A stretch of DNA of 64,000 nucleotides from Shewanella corallii (GTDB lineage: Bacteria; Pseudomonadota; Gammaproteobacteria; Enterobacterales; Shewanellaceae), in NCBI RefSeq assembly GCF_023349125.1, contig NZ_JAKIKT010000002.1:496001-560000 (forward strand), written 5' to 3'. The notes beneath the pieces are model-generated. The model had not been told where the DNA came from, ran no database searches, and saw only the letters and a program-made list of their open reading frames with translations. Shown in pieces: positions 45,367-54,649 of the stretch. The position numbers and the translations under genes were made by a program. Within the stretch, counting starts at the first letter, position 1. Each line of letters begins with the position of its first letter.

Positions 45367-46368
45367 ATGGAACTGCTGTGTCCAGCCGGAAATCTGGCAT
45401 CTCTCAAAACCGCTATCAATGCCGGTGCGGATGCTATTTATCTGGGTCTGAAAGATGACACCAATGCCCGCTCGTTCGCCGGCCTCAATTTTACCCCGGC
45501 CAAGCTGGCAGAAGCGGCACGTTATACCCACTCTCAGGGGCGCAAGATATTTTTAACCCTGAATACTTTTCCCAAGCCCGGTGAAGAAGGCCGTTGGTAT
45601 CGTGCGGTTGACTTAGCCGCTCAGGCCGAAGTTGATGCCCTGATTGTGGCTGACATCTCACTGCTGGAATACGCCAGCAATCGTTACCCCCATATTCCAC
45701 TGCACCTGTCAGTTCAGGCCAGCGCCACCAGCGCCAAAGCACTGCAGTTTTACAAACAGGCATTCAATATTGAACGTGCCGTCCTGCCCAGAGTGTTGTC
45801 GATGAAACAGGTCAGGGATCTGGCCAAAGAGCAGGTTGTCGACCTGGAGGTATTTGCCTTCGGCAGCCTGTGCATTATGGCTGAGGGCCGTTGCCACCTA
45901 TCCTCCTGGGTAACAGGCCAGTCCCCCAATACAGGTGGTTCCTGTTCTCCGGCTAAGTATGTGCGTTGGCAAGAGTGTGGCAATGAACGCCACACCCGCC
46001 TCAATGAGGTCCTGATAGATAAATCCAGTCTGGATGAACAGATGGGTTACCCGGTTGTTTGTAAAGGTCGTTACTGCACAAAGCAGGAGCAACAGGGAAG
46101 CTTCTTACTGGAATCCCCCACCAGCCTCAATACGCTCAGTCTGCTGCCAGAGCTGCACCAGGCAGGAATAGCGTCACTAAAAATCGAAGGCCGTCAACGT
46201 AGCCCGGCTTATGTCGAACAGGTTACCCGGGTATGGCGTCAGGCCATTGATACTCTGTTGAACAATCCACAGGAGTTCAATGTGCGCAGAGATTGGGATC
46301 AGGCGCTGGCCAAGGTATCTGAGGGGCAAATCACTACCCTGGGTGCCTACGAGCGAGCCTGGCAGTAA
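45367..46368 (+). CDS. ubiU: UbiU (YhbU), U32-family 4Fe-4S protein for O2-independent hydroxylation
   Basis: A 333-residue protein of the U32 family. With UbiV it forms a 4Fe-4S heterodimer that hydroxylates ubiquinone precursors using prephenate instead of O2. The four cluster ligands fall at exactly the E. coli positions: Cys169 (SLCIM), Cys176 (EGRCHLS), Cys193 (GGSCSPA) and Cys232 (VVCKGRYC). First gene of ubiU-ubiV. Confidence 0.95.
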   Translation: MELLCPAGNLASLKTAINAGADAIYLGLKDDTNARSFAGLNFTPAKLAEAARYTHSQGRKIFLTLNTFPKPGEEGRWYRAVDLAAQAEVDALIVADISLLEYASNRYPHIPLHLSVQASATSAKALQFYKQAFNIERAVLPRVLSMKQVRDLAKEQVVDLEVFAFGSLCIMAEGRCHLSSWVTGQSPNTGGSCSPAKYVRWQECGNERHTRLNEVLIDKSSLDEQMGYPVVCKGRYCTKQEQQGSFLLESPTSLNTLSLLPELHQAGIASLKIEGRQRSPAYVEQVTRVWRQAIDTLLNNPQEFNVRRDWDQALAKVSEGQITTLGAYERAWQ

Positions 46369-46377
46369 GGAAAGAAA

Positions 46378-47247
46378 ATGAGTTCAACATTGAAATATTC
46401 TTTGGGGCCAGTTCAATATTGCTGGGAAAAACCGCAAGTCGAATCCTTCTATCAGGCCGTGGCGGCGTCAGATATTGAGCTGGTCTATCTGGGTGAAGTG
46501 GTCTGCTCTCGTCGCAGGCAGCTAAAGTTCAACGATTATCTGGATATAGCGCATCAACTGAAAGACGCTGGCAAGCAGGTGGTTCTTTCAACCCTGACAC
46601 TGGTTGAAGCCAGATCTGAACTGGCCGAGCTGAAAAAAATTGTCGACAACGGCGAGTTTATGGTGGAAGCCAATGATATGGCGGTTGTGCAATTGGCCCA
46701 TGAACAAGGACTTCCCTTCGTCGCCGGTCCGGATATCAATCAATATAACCTGCAAACTCTACAATTCCTGCATCGCTGCGGCATGCAGCGTTTTGTTATG
46801 CCGGTGGAGCTGTCAGCCAACTGGCTGAAGCAGGTACTGCAACACAAAGAAACTCTTGGGTTTGAAGCGGAAGTTGTTGGCTATGGTCACCTGCCACTGG
46901 CCCATTCAGCCCGCTGCTTTACCGCCAGAAATATGGGTCTGGCTAAAGATCAGTGCGATACCGTCTGCAGTCGTCACCCCAGCGGCTTGCTGCTTGAGAC
47001 TCAGGAAGGCCAGTCACTGTTGAGACTAAATGGCATCCAGACTCAGTCTGCAGCTTGCACAGATCTGCAGGACTTCAGAGAAGAGATGACCGACCTAGGC
47101 GTTGATTGGTATCGCATCTCGCCCCTGGGGCCTGAATCGCTGGATTACGCCATGGCACTCATCCGGGGGGAGCATGCACCACGGCCAGAGTTGGCCTGCA
47201 ACGGTTATTGGCTGGGGCAACCTGGAATGAATAACCTGAGCGCCTAA
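46378..47247 (+). CDS. ubiV: UbiV (YhbV), 4Fe-4S partner of UbiU
   Basis: A 289-residue U32-family protein that begins 9 bases after ubiU. Cluster ligands: Cys43 (EVVCSRRR), Cys180 (SARCFTARN), Cys193 and Cys197 (KDQCDTVCS); the last three match the E. coli numbers. Its role in O2-independent ubiquinone synthesis suits the TMAO respiration genes 12 kb away. Confidence 0.95.
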   Translation: MSSTLKYSLGPVQYCWEKPQVESFYQAVAASDIELVYLGEVVCSRRRQLKFNDYLDIAHQLKDAGKQVVLSTLTLVEARSELAELKKIVDNGEFMVEANDMAVVQLAHEQGLPFVAGPDINQYNLQTLQFLHRCGMQRFVMPVELSANWLKQVLQHKETLGFEAEVVGYGHLPLAHSARCFTARNMGLAKDQCDTVCSRHPSGLLLETQEGQSLLRLNGIQTQSAACTDLQDFREEMTDLGVDWYRISPLGPESLDYAMALIRGEHAPRPELACNGYWLGQPGMNNLSA

Positions 47248-47443
47248 CACCTCTTGTGTACACCTTGGCCAGTCTGAGGGCTGGTCATTTTACTACAGCC
47301 ATATTAACCAATAATGAAGGCGTAACATATTGTAAGAAAGAGGCTTTCAGACCTTCTCCTAACTTTCCTTTCCCATTAAAACTGATAAACTCGTCACATT
47401 TTTATACTCCAGTTCATATTCCGTCGTATATCAGGGAGTAGAT

Positions 47444-48985
47444 ATGACGTTCAGGAAAGCAAACCACGCAGGTGAAGTCCCGGTCACCGACAATGATGAG
47501 TTAATCTCCACCACGGACGCCAAAGGCATCATTACCTATGTTAATGATGATTTTGTTGAGATCTCCGGCTTTAGCCGTGAGGAGCTGATTGGAAAACCCC
47601 ACAATATCGTCCGCAACCCGGATATGCCTGCGGCTGCATTCAAAGAGATGTGGAGCAAGCTAAAACAAGGGCAAACCTGGCGCGGCATAGTTAAAAACCG
47701 TTGTAAGGATGGCAGCTTCTATTGGGTTGATGCCTTTGTATCTCCCATCTTTGTCAACGGTCAGATAACAGGTTTCCAATCGGTTCGCCGTGCCCCACAG
47801 CGAAACTGGGTCTCCAGCGCTGACAAGATATACGCCAGACTGAATCAGGGAAAACGTATTCCCATGCCCCTGACTCTGATGCAAAAGCGAATGCTCAGTG
47901 GCGTGATGATTACCACAGCCTTGCTGGCCTGTGGTGTGCTCTGGAGCTGGGGCGTGATGCTGGCAGGCATACTGATAATGAGCCTGAATCTGGCCATATT
48001 TTATGACGAAGCATTCCGGATACCCGCACGTTTGACTCAGCTGCAACAGGATTATGATTCCATCAGTCGCTGGATATATTGCGGTAAAGACACCTCCTCA
48101 GTGCTGGACTTCCAACTCATGCTGTCTCAGGCCAAGATGCAGGGTATATTGGGGCGTACTCAGGATCAGGCCGGAAAGTTGACCGAAATAGCCAACGAAC
48201 TGGCGGTCGCCACACGCCAAACCCATGCCAGCCTTGATGAAGAAAAACTGCAGATGGTGCAGATAAGTCAGTCAATGGAAGAGCTGCAAACCACAATTTC
48301 TGAGGTCGCTGGCAACACCAACGCCACTTCCGAGCATATTGAAGAAGCGTATCGTGATTGCGCCACCAGCCGCGATAATATGCAAACCAATAATCGCAAT
48401 ATGGGCATGCTGGCAGATTCTGTCGCCGCAGCAGCTGCCAGCGCCGAACTCCTTAATAAAGAAGCCGAACAGGTTGCCAATGCCATGGGGGAGATCGATG
48501 CGATTGCCGAGCAAACCAACCTGCTGGCGTTGAATGCCGCCATTGAAGCCGCACGGGCCGGTGAACAGGGACGAGGGTTTGCCGTCGTGGCTGATGAGGT
48601 CAGAGCGCTTTCAAGCCGCACTCAGCAATCCACTAACCTGATATCCAAAAGTGTCGACAAGATGTTTACCATGCTCACTGACTGGGCCAAGCAGATGAAT
48701 GACTCCAGGGCCCAGGCAGAAAAATGTGCGCTGGATGCTCAGGCTTCCAGTGACAATATTCAGTCTGTGTATCAGCGCATCAGTGATGTACACGGGTTTG
48801 CCCACCAGAATGCAGTTGCAGCCAACCAGCAGACCCAGGTAGTGGCAGAGCTCACCGACAATATCCATCATATTTCTGCCCTCAGCGAGGAGAACCTGCA
48901 GGCCGTTAATATGATTGAACAGTCAGCCTATAAGCTGAAGGAAAGCGCCGAAAAAGCCAGAGACTTGCGGCATACCTTTGGTTGA
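47444..48985 (+). CDS. aer: PAS-containing chemoreceptor (Aer-like)
   Basis: A 513-residue methyl-accepting chemotaxis protein of the Aer type. N-terminal PAS (residues ~15-120: [20 protein letters not shown] ... IVRNPDMP, the FAD-binding Aer pattern), a hydrophobic membrane hairpin at about 147-185 and a long helical signalling domain with the hairpin tip [20 protein letters not shown] and [20 protein letters not shown]. It should guide energy or redox taxis via CheA/CheW. No chemotaxis genes nearby. Confidence 0.9.
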   Translation: MTFRKANHAGEVPVTDNDELISTTDAKGIITYVNDDFVEISGFSREELIGKPHNIVRNPDMPAAAFKEMWSKLKQGQTWRGIVKNRCKDGSFYWVDAFVSPIFVNGQITGFQSVRRAPQRNWVSSADKIYARLNQGKRIPMPLTLMQKRMLSGVMITTALLACGVLWSWGVMLAGILIMSLNLAIFYDEAFRIPARLTQLQQDYDSISRWIYCGKDTSSVLDFQLMLSQAKMQGILGRTQDQAGKLTEIANELAVATRQTHASLDEEKLQMVQISQSMEELQTTISEVAGNTNATSEHIEEAYRDCATSRDNMQTNNRNMGMLADSVAAAAASAELLNKEAEQVANAMGEIDAIAEQTNLLALNAAIEAARAGEQGRGFAVVADEVRALSSRTQQSTNLISKSVDKMFTMLTDWAKQMNDSRAQAEKCALDAQASSDNIQSVYQRISDVHGFAHQNAVAANQQTQVVAELTDNIHHISALSEENLQAVNMIEQSAYKLKESAEKARDLRHTFG

Positions 48986-49011
48986 TCGACCTGGCAGCAG
49001 GTAACCAAAAC

Positions 49012-49040
49012 AAAGACCCCGCAATGTCGGGGTCTTTTTT
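49012..49040 (+). terminator. aer terminator
   Basis: AAAGACCCCG, loop, CGGGGTC then six T, 27 bases after the stop. Confidence 0.9.
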
Positions 49041-49262
49041 ATGCGCCATCCCTGCCGACAACGACAGCATAACCATTCAAAGGCAAAAACCAATCAGATT
49101 ATTTAACACCGCAAGAACAACAAGTTAACACCATGATATATATGCATTTTTTTGGTGTTTTTATGATTTTTTCAGGTAACATATATCCAGTCACCTAAAG
49201 AGAATATTTATTCTTGTTAGCGACAGGCAACTGCTATTTTATGGATTTTACACTGCCGCGCT

Positions 49263-49353
49263 AAGGGGTTAACCTTGCAACCACTTTTGCATAATCTACT
49301 GCATTTCCATGCAAAGTGGCTGATATCCCAGCTTATGGGGATACCCGTTTTTT
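49263..49353 (+). promoter_or_regulatory. structured leader of the yjiH-family gene
   Basis: Three elements lie between 49263 and 49353: AAGG/CCTT around GGTTAA; a long stem CCACTT-TGCAT (49281-49292, one bulge) with ATGCA-AAGTGG (49309-49319); and TATCCC / GGGATA (49324-49343) followed four bases later by TTTTTT (49348-49353). The T-run just 26 bases before the likely start suggests a leaky terminator, hence attenuation. No known riboswitch class fits. The rest of the 393-base gap (49041-49262) is A/T-rich and shows nothing else. Confidence 0.45.
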
Positions 49354-49378
49354 GTCGGCAATCAAGGGTTTAGAACTC

Positions 49379-50737
49379 GTGGAAAACGTTAAACAAAATT
49401 ATAATATCAAGACGATGCTGACCTTTATCGTCCCCTCCTTTATCGGTCTGCTGCTGTTTATGACACCTGTCAGTTATGACGGTGATCTGACAATTCCTAT
49501 CGCTGTGCTTGCCAAGGGACTTAAGGCCTGGTTGGCTGAGTATCTGCCTTTGATGGTCACTGTGATCGTGGTGATCACCGCGCTGGCCACCACGCTGACC
49601 AAGGCATTGAAACCTGCCGCCGTAATGAACAACAGCTTTTTCAAGAACCTGCTGGATGTTTCCCCTGTTTGGTTTGTGGTTCGTCTGCTTGGCGCTGTGT
49701 TCATCGTCATGACATACGGCACCATGGGGCCCGACATGATTACTTCAGGTGGAACCGGCGCACTGGTACTGAATGATCTGCTGCCAATTCTGTTTTGCGT
49801 ATTCCTGTTTGCCGGTTTGCTTTTGCCCCTGCTGCTGAACTTCGGACTGCTTGAGCTGTTGGGTGCGCTGCTGACCAAGATTATGCGTCCGGTATTTAAC
49901 CTGCCAGGTCGCAGTGCCATTGACTGTATGACCTCCTGGCTGGGTGATGGCAGCGTTGGTATTCTGCTGACGACCAAGCAGTATGAAGAGAAGTTCTATA
50001 CCCAGCGTGAAGCGGCGGTTATTGGTACCACTTTCTCAGCGGTATCCATCACCTTCTCTCTGGTGGTGATCTCTCAGGTGCAGCTGGAGCACATGTTTAT
50101 TCCTTTCTACCTGACCGTATGTCTGGCGGGTATTCTGGCTGCAGTAGTGGTGCCACGTCTGCCACCATTGAGCCGCAAAAAAGACCTGTTTATCGATCAG
50201 AGCGAGCGCAAAGAAGACGATGAAGTGATCCCTCAAGGATACACAGCTTTGTCATGGGGTCTGGACCGGGCCCTGAGCCGCGCAGAAAACGCGGGCGGCG
50301 TGAAGCACTTCTTCGTCGATGGCAGTAAAAATATGATCGACATGATCTTCGGGGTACTGCCTGTTGTAATGGGCATAGGCACCCTGGCGTTGATCATTGC
50401 CGAATATACGCCAATCTTTGGGTGGTTGGGTATGCCATTCATTCCACTGCTTGAACTGCTGCAAATCCCTTATGCGGAAGAGGCATCAAAGACGATTGTT
50501 GTAGGCTTTGCCGATATGTTCATCCCGTCTATTCTGGCCGCCCAGATTGACTCTGAACTGACGCGCTTTGTAATTGCGACTCTGTCTGTGACCCAGCTTA
50601 TTTACATGAGTGAAGTAGGTGCTCTGCTGCTTGGCAGCCGTATTCCAATTAAAGCCTGGGAGCTGTTCCTGGTGTTTATTCTGCGAACTCTGGTCACTCT
50701 GCCGTTTATCGCTTTGATGGCGCACATTTTCTTCTAA
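49379..50737 (+). CDS. yjiH: YjiH family nucleoside-recognition-domain membrane protein
   Basis: A membrane protein of about 452 residues with 10-11 hydrophobic helices and two 'gate' (nucleoside recognition) domains: SAIDCMTSWLGDGSVGILLT in the first half and GFADMFIPSILAAQIDSELT in the second. YjiH-family members are putative transporters without proven substrate. Reading upstream is open to a GTG at 49316, but that codon lies in an RNA stem; the GTG at 49379 with AAGGG ten bases before it is preferred. The start is uncertain. Confidence 0.8.
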   Translation: MENVKQNYNIKTMLTFIVPSFIGLLLFMTPVSYDGDLTIPIAVLAKGLKAWLAEYLPLMVTVIVVITALATTLTKALKPAAVMNNSFFKNLLDVSPVWFVVRLLGAVFIVMTYGTMGPDMITSGGTGALVLNDLLPILFCVFLFAGLLLPLLLNFGLLELLGALLTKIMRPVFNLPGRSAIDCMTSWLGDGSVGILLTTKQYEEKFYTQREAAVIGTTFSAVSITFSLVVISQVQLEHMFIPFYLTVCLAGILAAVVVPRLPPLSRKKDLFIDQSERKEDDEVIPQGYTALSWGLDRALSRAENAGGVKHFFVDGSKNMIDMIFGVLPVVMGIGTLALIIAEYTPIFGWLGMPFIPLLELLQIPYAEEASKTIVVGFADMFIPSILAAQIDSELTRFVIATLSVTQLIYMSEVGALLLGSRIPIKAWELFLVFILRTLVTLPFIALMAHIFF

Positions 50738-50742
50738 ACCTT

Positions 50743-50771
50743 AAAAGGCTTCCCCCGGGAAGCCTTTTTTT
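50743..50771 (+). terminator. yjiH terminator
   Basis: AAAAGGCTTCC, loop CCC, GGGAAGCC then seven T, immediately after the stop. Confidence 0.9.
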
Positions 50772-50836
50772 CGTCTGACTCGCAATATCCCCCCCAGCTT
50801 CTAAACTTTAGAAGACTATTCCTCGGGAGATATACA

Positions 50837-53800
50837 GTGAGAACCAGAAACCTGTTTATTGCCTTATTCATCACTATTCTACTGCCGATAACTCAGGATG
50901 CCTGGGGCAGCTTTCCGCCCAGATTCAGCCAGCTGGATATAGAAGATGGCCTGTCGATGAATACAGTCAACGACATTATTACCGATGAACAGGGTTATCT
51001 CTGGATAGCGACCCAGTCAGGGTTAAACCGATATGATGGTAAGGACATCACTATTTTTCAGGCCGATGGCTCTCCATCAAGCACCTCTGGTGATGACATA
51101 GCCCACCTTCATCTATCCCGGGATGGTGTACTCTGGCTATCCACCGCCAGTGACGGTCTCAATCGCTACAATCGCACCCAACAATCCTTTTCACATTACC
51201 TGCCCAAGAATACCGGACTCCCTAAAGAGAACATCACAGATCTGGGTGAGGATAATGTGGGGAATCTCTGGATTGCCACCAGTGATAAGGGCGTGTTTGT
51301 ATTCTCGCCTGAATCTGAATCTGTCATACGTCATTACAGCAGTCCGGAAATCCCATCCGATCATGTCACCTCTGTGCACCTGCACAATGATCGTCTCTGG
51401 ATTGCCACCCTTGGCGGGCTGATGAGTTACAACCAACAAACGGGTCTGATGGAGCACAAGCAGGTTCATGGTCAGATCCTCAGCATCACCAACGAAGGCT
51501 ACGATACCCTTTGGCTGGCCGGCAATCAGCTGCTTTATGAATATCAGCTTTCTGTTAATCAGCTGGTTGACCGCAGTGATTGGTTACCGGATATGCATGG
51601 TGGCGCGGAGATGTTGGATATCAAGGCGGACATCTATGGCAACCTTTGGCTGAGTATCCGTAATCAGGGATTGGCACAGATCAATGACAAAGGCACCCAA
51701 ATACATCAGCCCAACGCTATGGATGCAGGTAGCCTCTCCAGTACAACACTCGGGCCACTGTGGCTGGACAAGGAAGCTCAGCTTTGGATAGGTACAGATG
51801 GCAGCGGAGCCAACTGGCTGAACCTTGTTGCCGACTCCTGGCACCATATCCGTCCGGGTGCTCTCAGAAATCAGGATATTACAACCCTCAACACACGTGC
51901 TATTTACCGGGACTCCCAGGGTATGCTTTGGGTTGGAACCAGTCAAGGCCTGTATCAGGTTGTAGAAGAAGGTCAGAACATAGTCGACTTAACACCCTAT
52001 GACAGCCCCTGGGAAGGTCTGAGCAACAGCTTTATCAGCTTTATCGGTGAAGATGCCGAGGGCAAACTCTGGATCGGTACCCGTGGCAGCGGTTTGCTGG
52101 TGTTAACCAACAAATATGAGCTGCATCGACATTATCGCAATATACCTCAGGACCCCACCTCACTACCTGCTGACTCACTTTATCAATACTTTATGGATGA
52201 CAATCAGAGGTTGTGGTTTACCACCCGGGGAGGCGGCGTAGCAAGGTTTGTCGGAGAAGGACAGGGCTTTGTTACCATCAAAGACAGGTTCGGCAGCAAT
52301 GAAACGTCGGACGTACTGCAGGATGACGAAGGCAACATATGGGTGAGCTCCTACGGCGGCGGGCTGGCCCGCATCAGCAGTGATGGCACCATCACCCGTT
52401 TCAGCGAAGACACCGACCCGGCCATCCCCAGTAAACATCTGATGACTCTGGAGACCATAGGAAACACTATCTGGGCCGCATCATCCGATGGCATATTTTC
52501 ATTCAATCCGGACACGGCCGAGGTCAAGCTCTTCAATATGGACAATGGCCTGCTGAATGACGCCGCCTACATGATGCACAAAGACAACTTCGACCGCATC
52601 TGGGTTGGCACAGCATCGGGATTGAGTCTGGTTTTCCCTGAAACCGGCGTTATTAAAAATTTCTCTATCAATGACGGAATACAGGGGAACGAATTCAATT
52701 TCGGCGCCAATTTTGAAGAGAGTGACGGCACCCTCTACTTTGGCGGCACCCATGGTTTTAACCAGATCCTTGCCGGGCAACCCCTTAATTCAGTTAAACC
52801 CGCAGCGCCAATTATCGAGTCGGTTCGACTGATGAGCGATACCTTTTGGCTGGATCAGCTGGCAACCCCCTTCGAAGATGGTCTGTCGGGTATCAAGCTG
52901 AACTACGATACCAATTTGTTCACCCTGTTTTTCCACTCCCCCTCCCTGAAAGACGGCAGTTACCTCAACTACCAATACAGACTGCAGGGATTTAATGACA
53001 ACTGGTTTAAGGTTCATAACAATCAGGTCAATTTCACCGGCCTGGCTCCGGGAACCTACCTCTTGCAACTGAGAGCTGCCAACCTCAGTCATGAAGTCAG
53101 TGACATCACTCAATTGCATATTCGCATTGCACCTCCCCCCTGGCAAAGTTGGTGGGCTTATGGTCTTTACGCACTCATGATAATGAGCGTACTGGGGCTT
53201 ATTCTGTATGTCTGGCAACAGAAGTTCACCGTTCAACAGCAACTCTTGCTGCAGCTGAGTCGAAGCGAACAGAGGCTGCAGTTGGCCCTGTGGAGCAGTG
53301 GCGATGAGTTCTGGGATTGGGAGTTAAAAGACGGCAAGGTTGTTCGCAGCAACACCTTTCTCCGGTACCCGGGTGAAGAGGCTAATTTAAAAGAAACTGT
53401 TATGGCCACAGTGCACCCTGACGATCAGGAAGCCGTGGTAAAAGCCATTAAAACCTGTCTACGGGGGAAGTCTGAGACCATACATGTGTGTTATCGGGGA
53501 CGGGCCAAAGATGATGAACAATGGATATGGGTAGAACTGAGAGGAAAAGCGACTGAGAGAAATTTTGATGGCACCACTGAGCGCATGACAGGCACCATCA
53601 AGAATATTCAGGCCCTGAAAGATACCGAAGGAGAGCTACGCCTGCTGAATATGGAGCTCGAGGACAGAGTTGACGCCAGAACCCGGGAACTCAGCGCCAG
53701 TCAGGACAACCTTCATACCATGGTAGAAGAGCTGAAACTGACACGGGAAGAGTTGAAAGACAAAGAGAAAATGGCGACATTGGGTGGTCTGGTCGCCAGT

Positions 53801-54523
53801 ATTACCCATGAGATGAATACTCCCATTGGCGTCTGTGTGACCGCCTCATCCAACTTGCTGGAGCGTATCAGAGAGTTTAATCACAGCTATCAGTGCAATC
53901 AGGTATCAGAAGGGGATTTTGCGCAGTATCAGGAAGATGTCGAAGAGTCCTGCCGGCTCTTCCTCACCAATATGAACCGTATATCCAAACTGATGAACAG
54001 CTTCAAACATGTGGCAGTGGATCAATCCCATGAAGAAGTATGCCAGTTCAACTTCAACAACTATCTAATGGAAATCCTCCAGTCCATGGAGCCTATGCTG
54101 AAGCGTACCCATCATCACTACCAGATAGATTGCCCGGACAACCTGTGGCTTAAAACCAACCCAGGGGTCTTCTATCAAATTGTCTCCAACCTGTTCAACA
54201 ACTCGATAATGCATGCCTTTGAAGAGGGTGCGCCCGGCAAAATGAACCTGTCAGTGACCCAACTGGTGGACGGGATAGAACTGCGTTACCAAGATGATGG
54301 CTGCGGCATGCCTCAAGAGGTAAGGGAACAGATCTTCTGCCCTTTCTTTACCACCAAACGCGGACAGGGCGGCAGTGGTCTGGGCATGAATATCGTGTTC
54401 AACCTGGTGACTCAGGTATTGGGAGGAGAGCTGAAAGTCTACTCCAACCCGGGGGATGGCACAGAAATACTGATAAACCTGCCAGCCAACCTGATGATAG
54501 ATCAACCGCGTAAAGAAGCATGA
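50837..54523 (+). CDS. sensor histidine kinase with periplasmic two-component propeller
   Basis: A 1228-residue membrane kinase. Signal peptide (ITILLPITQDAWG); about 730 residues of regulator-propeller repeats (LWIATQSGLNRYDG, LWLSTASDGLNRYN, LWIATSDKGVFVF, LWIGTDGSG, LWVGTSQGLYQ, IWVSSYGGGLARI, IWVGTASGLSLVF and others), a Y_Y_Y domain (~700-765), one TM helix (~772-792), a PAS domain with PAC (~815-930), a coiled coil, then HisKA with H991 in SITHEMNTP and an HATPase domain (N-box NLFNNSIMHAF at ~1119, DDGCGMP, FTTKRGQGGSGLGMNI). No receiver domain and no regulator gene adjacent: an orphan kinase. The Reg_prop class is known for polysaccharide sensing in Bacteroidetes; ligand here unknown. 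Confidence 0.93.
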   Translation: MRTRNLFIALFITILLPITQDAWGSFPPRFSQLDIEDGLSMNTVNDIITDEQGYLWIATQSGLNRYDGKDITIFQADGSPSSTSGDDIAHLHLSRDGVLWLSTASDGLNRYNRTQQSFSHYLPKNTGLPKENITDLGEDNVGNLWIATSDKGVFVFSPESESVIRHYSSPEIPSDHVTSVHLHNDRLWIATLGGLMSYNQQTGLMEHKQVHGQILSITNEGYDTLWLAGNQLLYEYQLSVNQLVDRSDWLPDMHGGAEMLDIKADIYGNLWLSIRNQGLAQINDKGTQIHQPNAMDAGSLSSTTLGPLWLDKEAQLWIGTDGSGANWLNLVADSWHHIRPGALRNQDITTLNTRAIYRDSQGMLWVGTSQGLYQVVEEGQNIVDLTPYDSPWEGLSNSFISFIGEDAEGKLWIGTRGSGLLVLTNKYELHRHYRNIPQDPTSLPADSLYQYFMDDNQRLWFTTRGGGVARFVGEGQGFVTIKDRFGSNETSDVLQDDEGNIWVSSYGGGLARISSDGTITRFSEDTDPAIPSKHLMTLETIGNTIWAASSDGIFSFNPDTAEVKLFNMDNGLLNDAAYMMHKDNFDRIWVGTASGLSLVFPETGVIKNFSINDGIQGNEFNFGANFEESDGTLYFGGTHGFNQILAGQPLNSVKPAAPIIESVRLMSDTFWLDQLATPFEDGLSGIKLNYDTNLFTLFFHSPSLKDGSYLNYQYRLQGFNDNWFKVHNNQVNFTGLAPGTYLLQLRAANLSHEVSDITQLHIRIAPPPWQSWWAYGLYALMIMSVLGLILYVWQQKFTVQQQLLLQLSRSEQRLQLALWSSGDEFWDWELKDGKVVRSNTFLRYPGEEANLKETVMATVHPDDQEAVVKAIKTCLRGKSETIHVCYRGRAKDDEQWIWVELRGKATERNFDGTTERMTGTIKNIQALKDTEGELRLLNMELEDRVDARTRELSASQDNLHTMVEELKLTREELKDKEKMATLGGLVASITHEMNTPIGVCVTASSNLLERIREFNHSYQCNQVSEGDFAQYQEDVEESCRLFLTNMNRISKLMNSFKHVAVDQSHEEVCQFNFNNYLMEILQSMEPMLKRTHHHYQIDCPDNLWLKTNPGVFYQIVSNLFNNSIMHAFEEGAPGKMNLSVTQLVDGIELRYQDDGCGMPQEVREQIFCPFFTTKRGQGGSGLGMNIVFNLVTQVLGGELKVYSNPGDGTEILINLPANLMIDQPRKEA

Positions 54524-54536
54524 CGCCGTCCTGCGA

Positions 54537-54576
54537 CGGTCATTTGGCTGTCATCTGAGTGTCACGTTTCAGTCAC
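54537..54576 (+). promoter_or_regulatory. two tandem Pho boxes upstream of olsF
   Basis: Four 7-mers in direct repeat with exact 11-bp period: CGGTCAT (54537), CTGTCAT (54548), GTGTCAC (54559), CAGTCAC (54570), each separated by 4 bases. The PhoB consensus is CTGTCAT-N4-CTGTCAY. The array ends 10 bases before a TATTAT at 54587-54592, the position where a Pho box replaces the -35. Confidence 0.8.
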
Positions 54577-54586
54577 CCCGCGTCGC

Positions 54587-54592
54587 TATTAT
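54587..54592 (+). promoter_or_regulatory. -10 element of the PhoB-dependent olsF promoter
   Basis: TATTAT, 10 bases after the Pho-box array and 57 bases before the olsF ATG. No TTGACA-like -35 is present, as expected of PhoB-activated promoters. Confidence 0.6.
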
Positions 54593-54649
54593 TGGTCGGT
54601 AATTTCGGCGCCTCATTACAGGCGCCTGTTGCCGGACAGGAAGCGCCCC

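Noticed and set aside
49316..49378. N-terminal extension of the YjiH protein from the GTG at 49316
   Set aside because: The codon lies in a long RNA stem without ribosome-binding site, and the extra 21 residues have no family resemblance.
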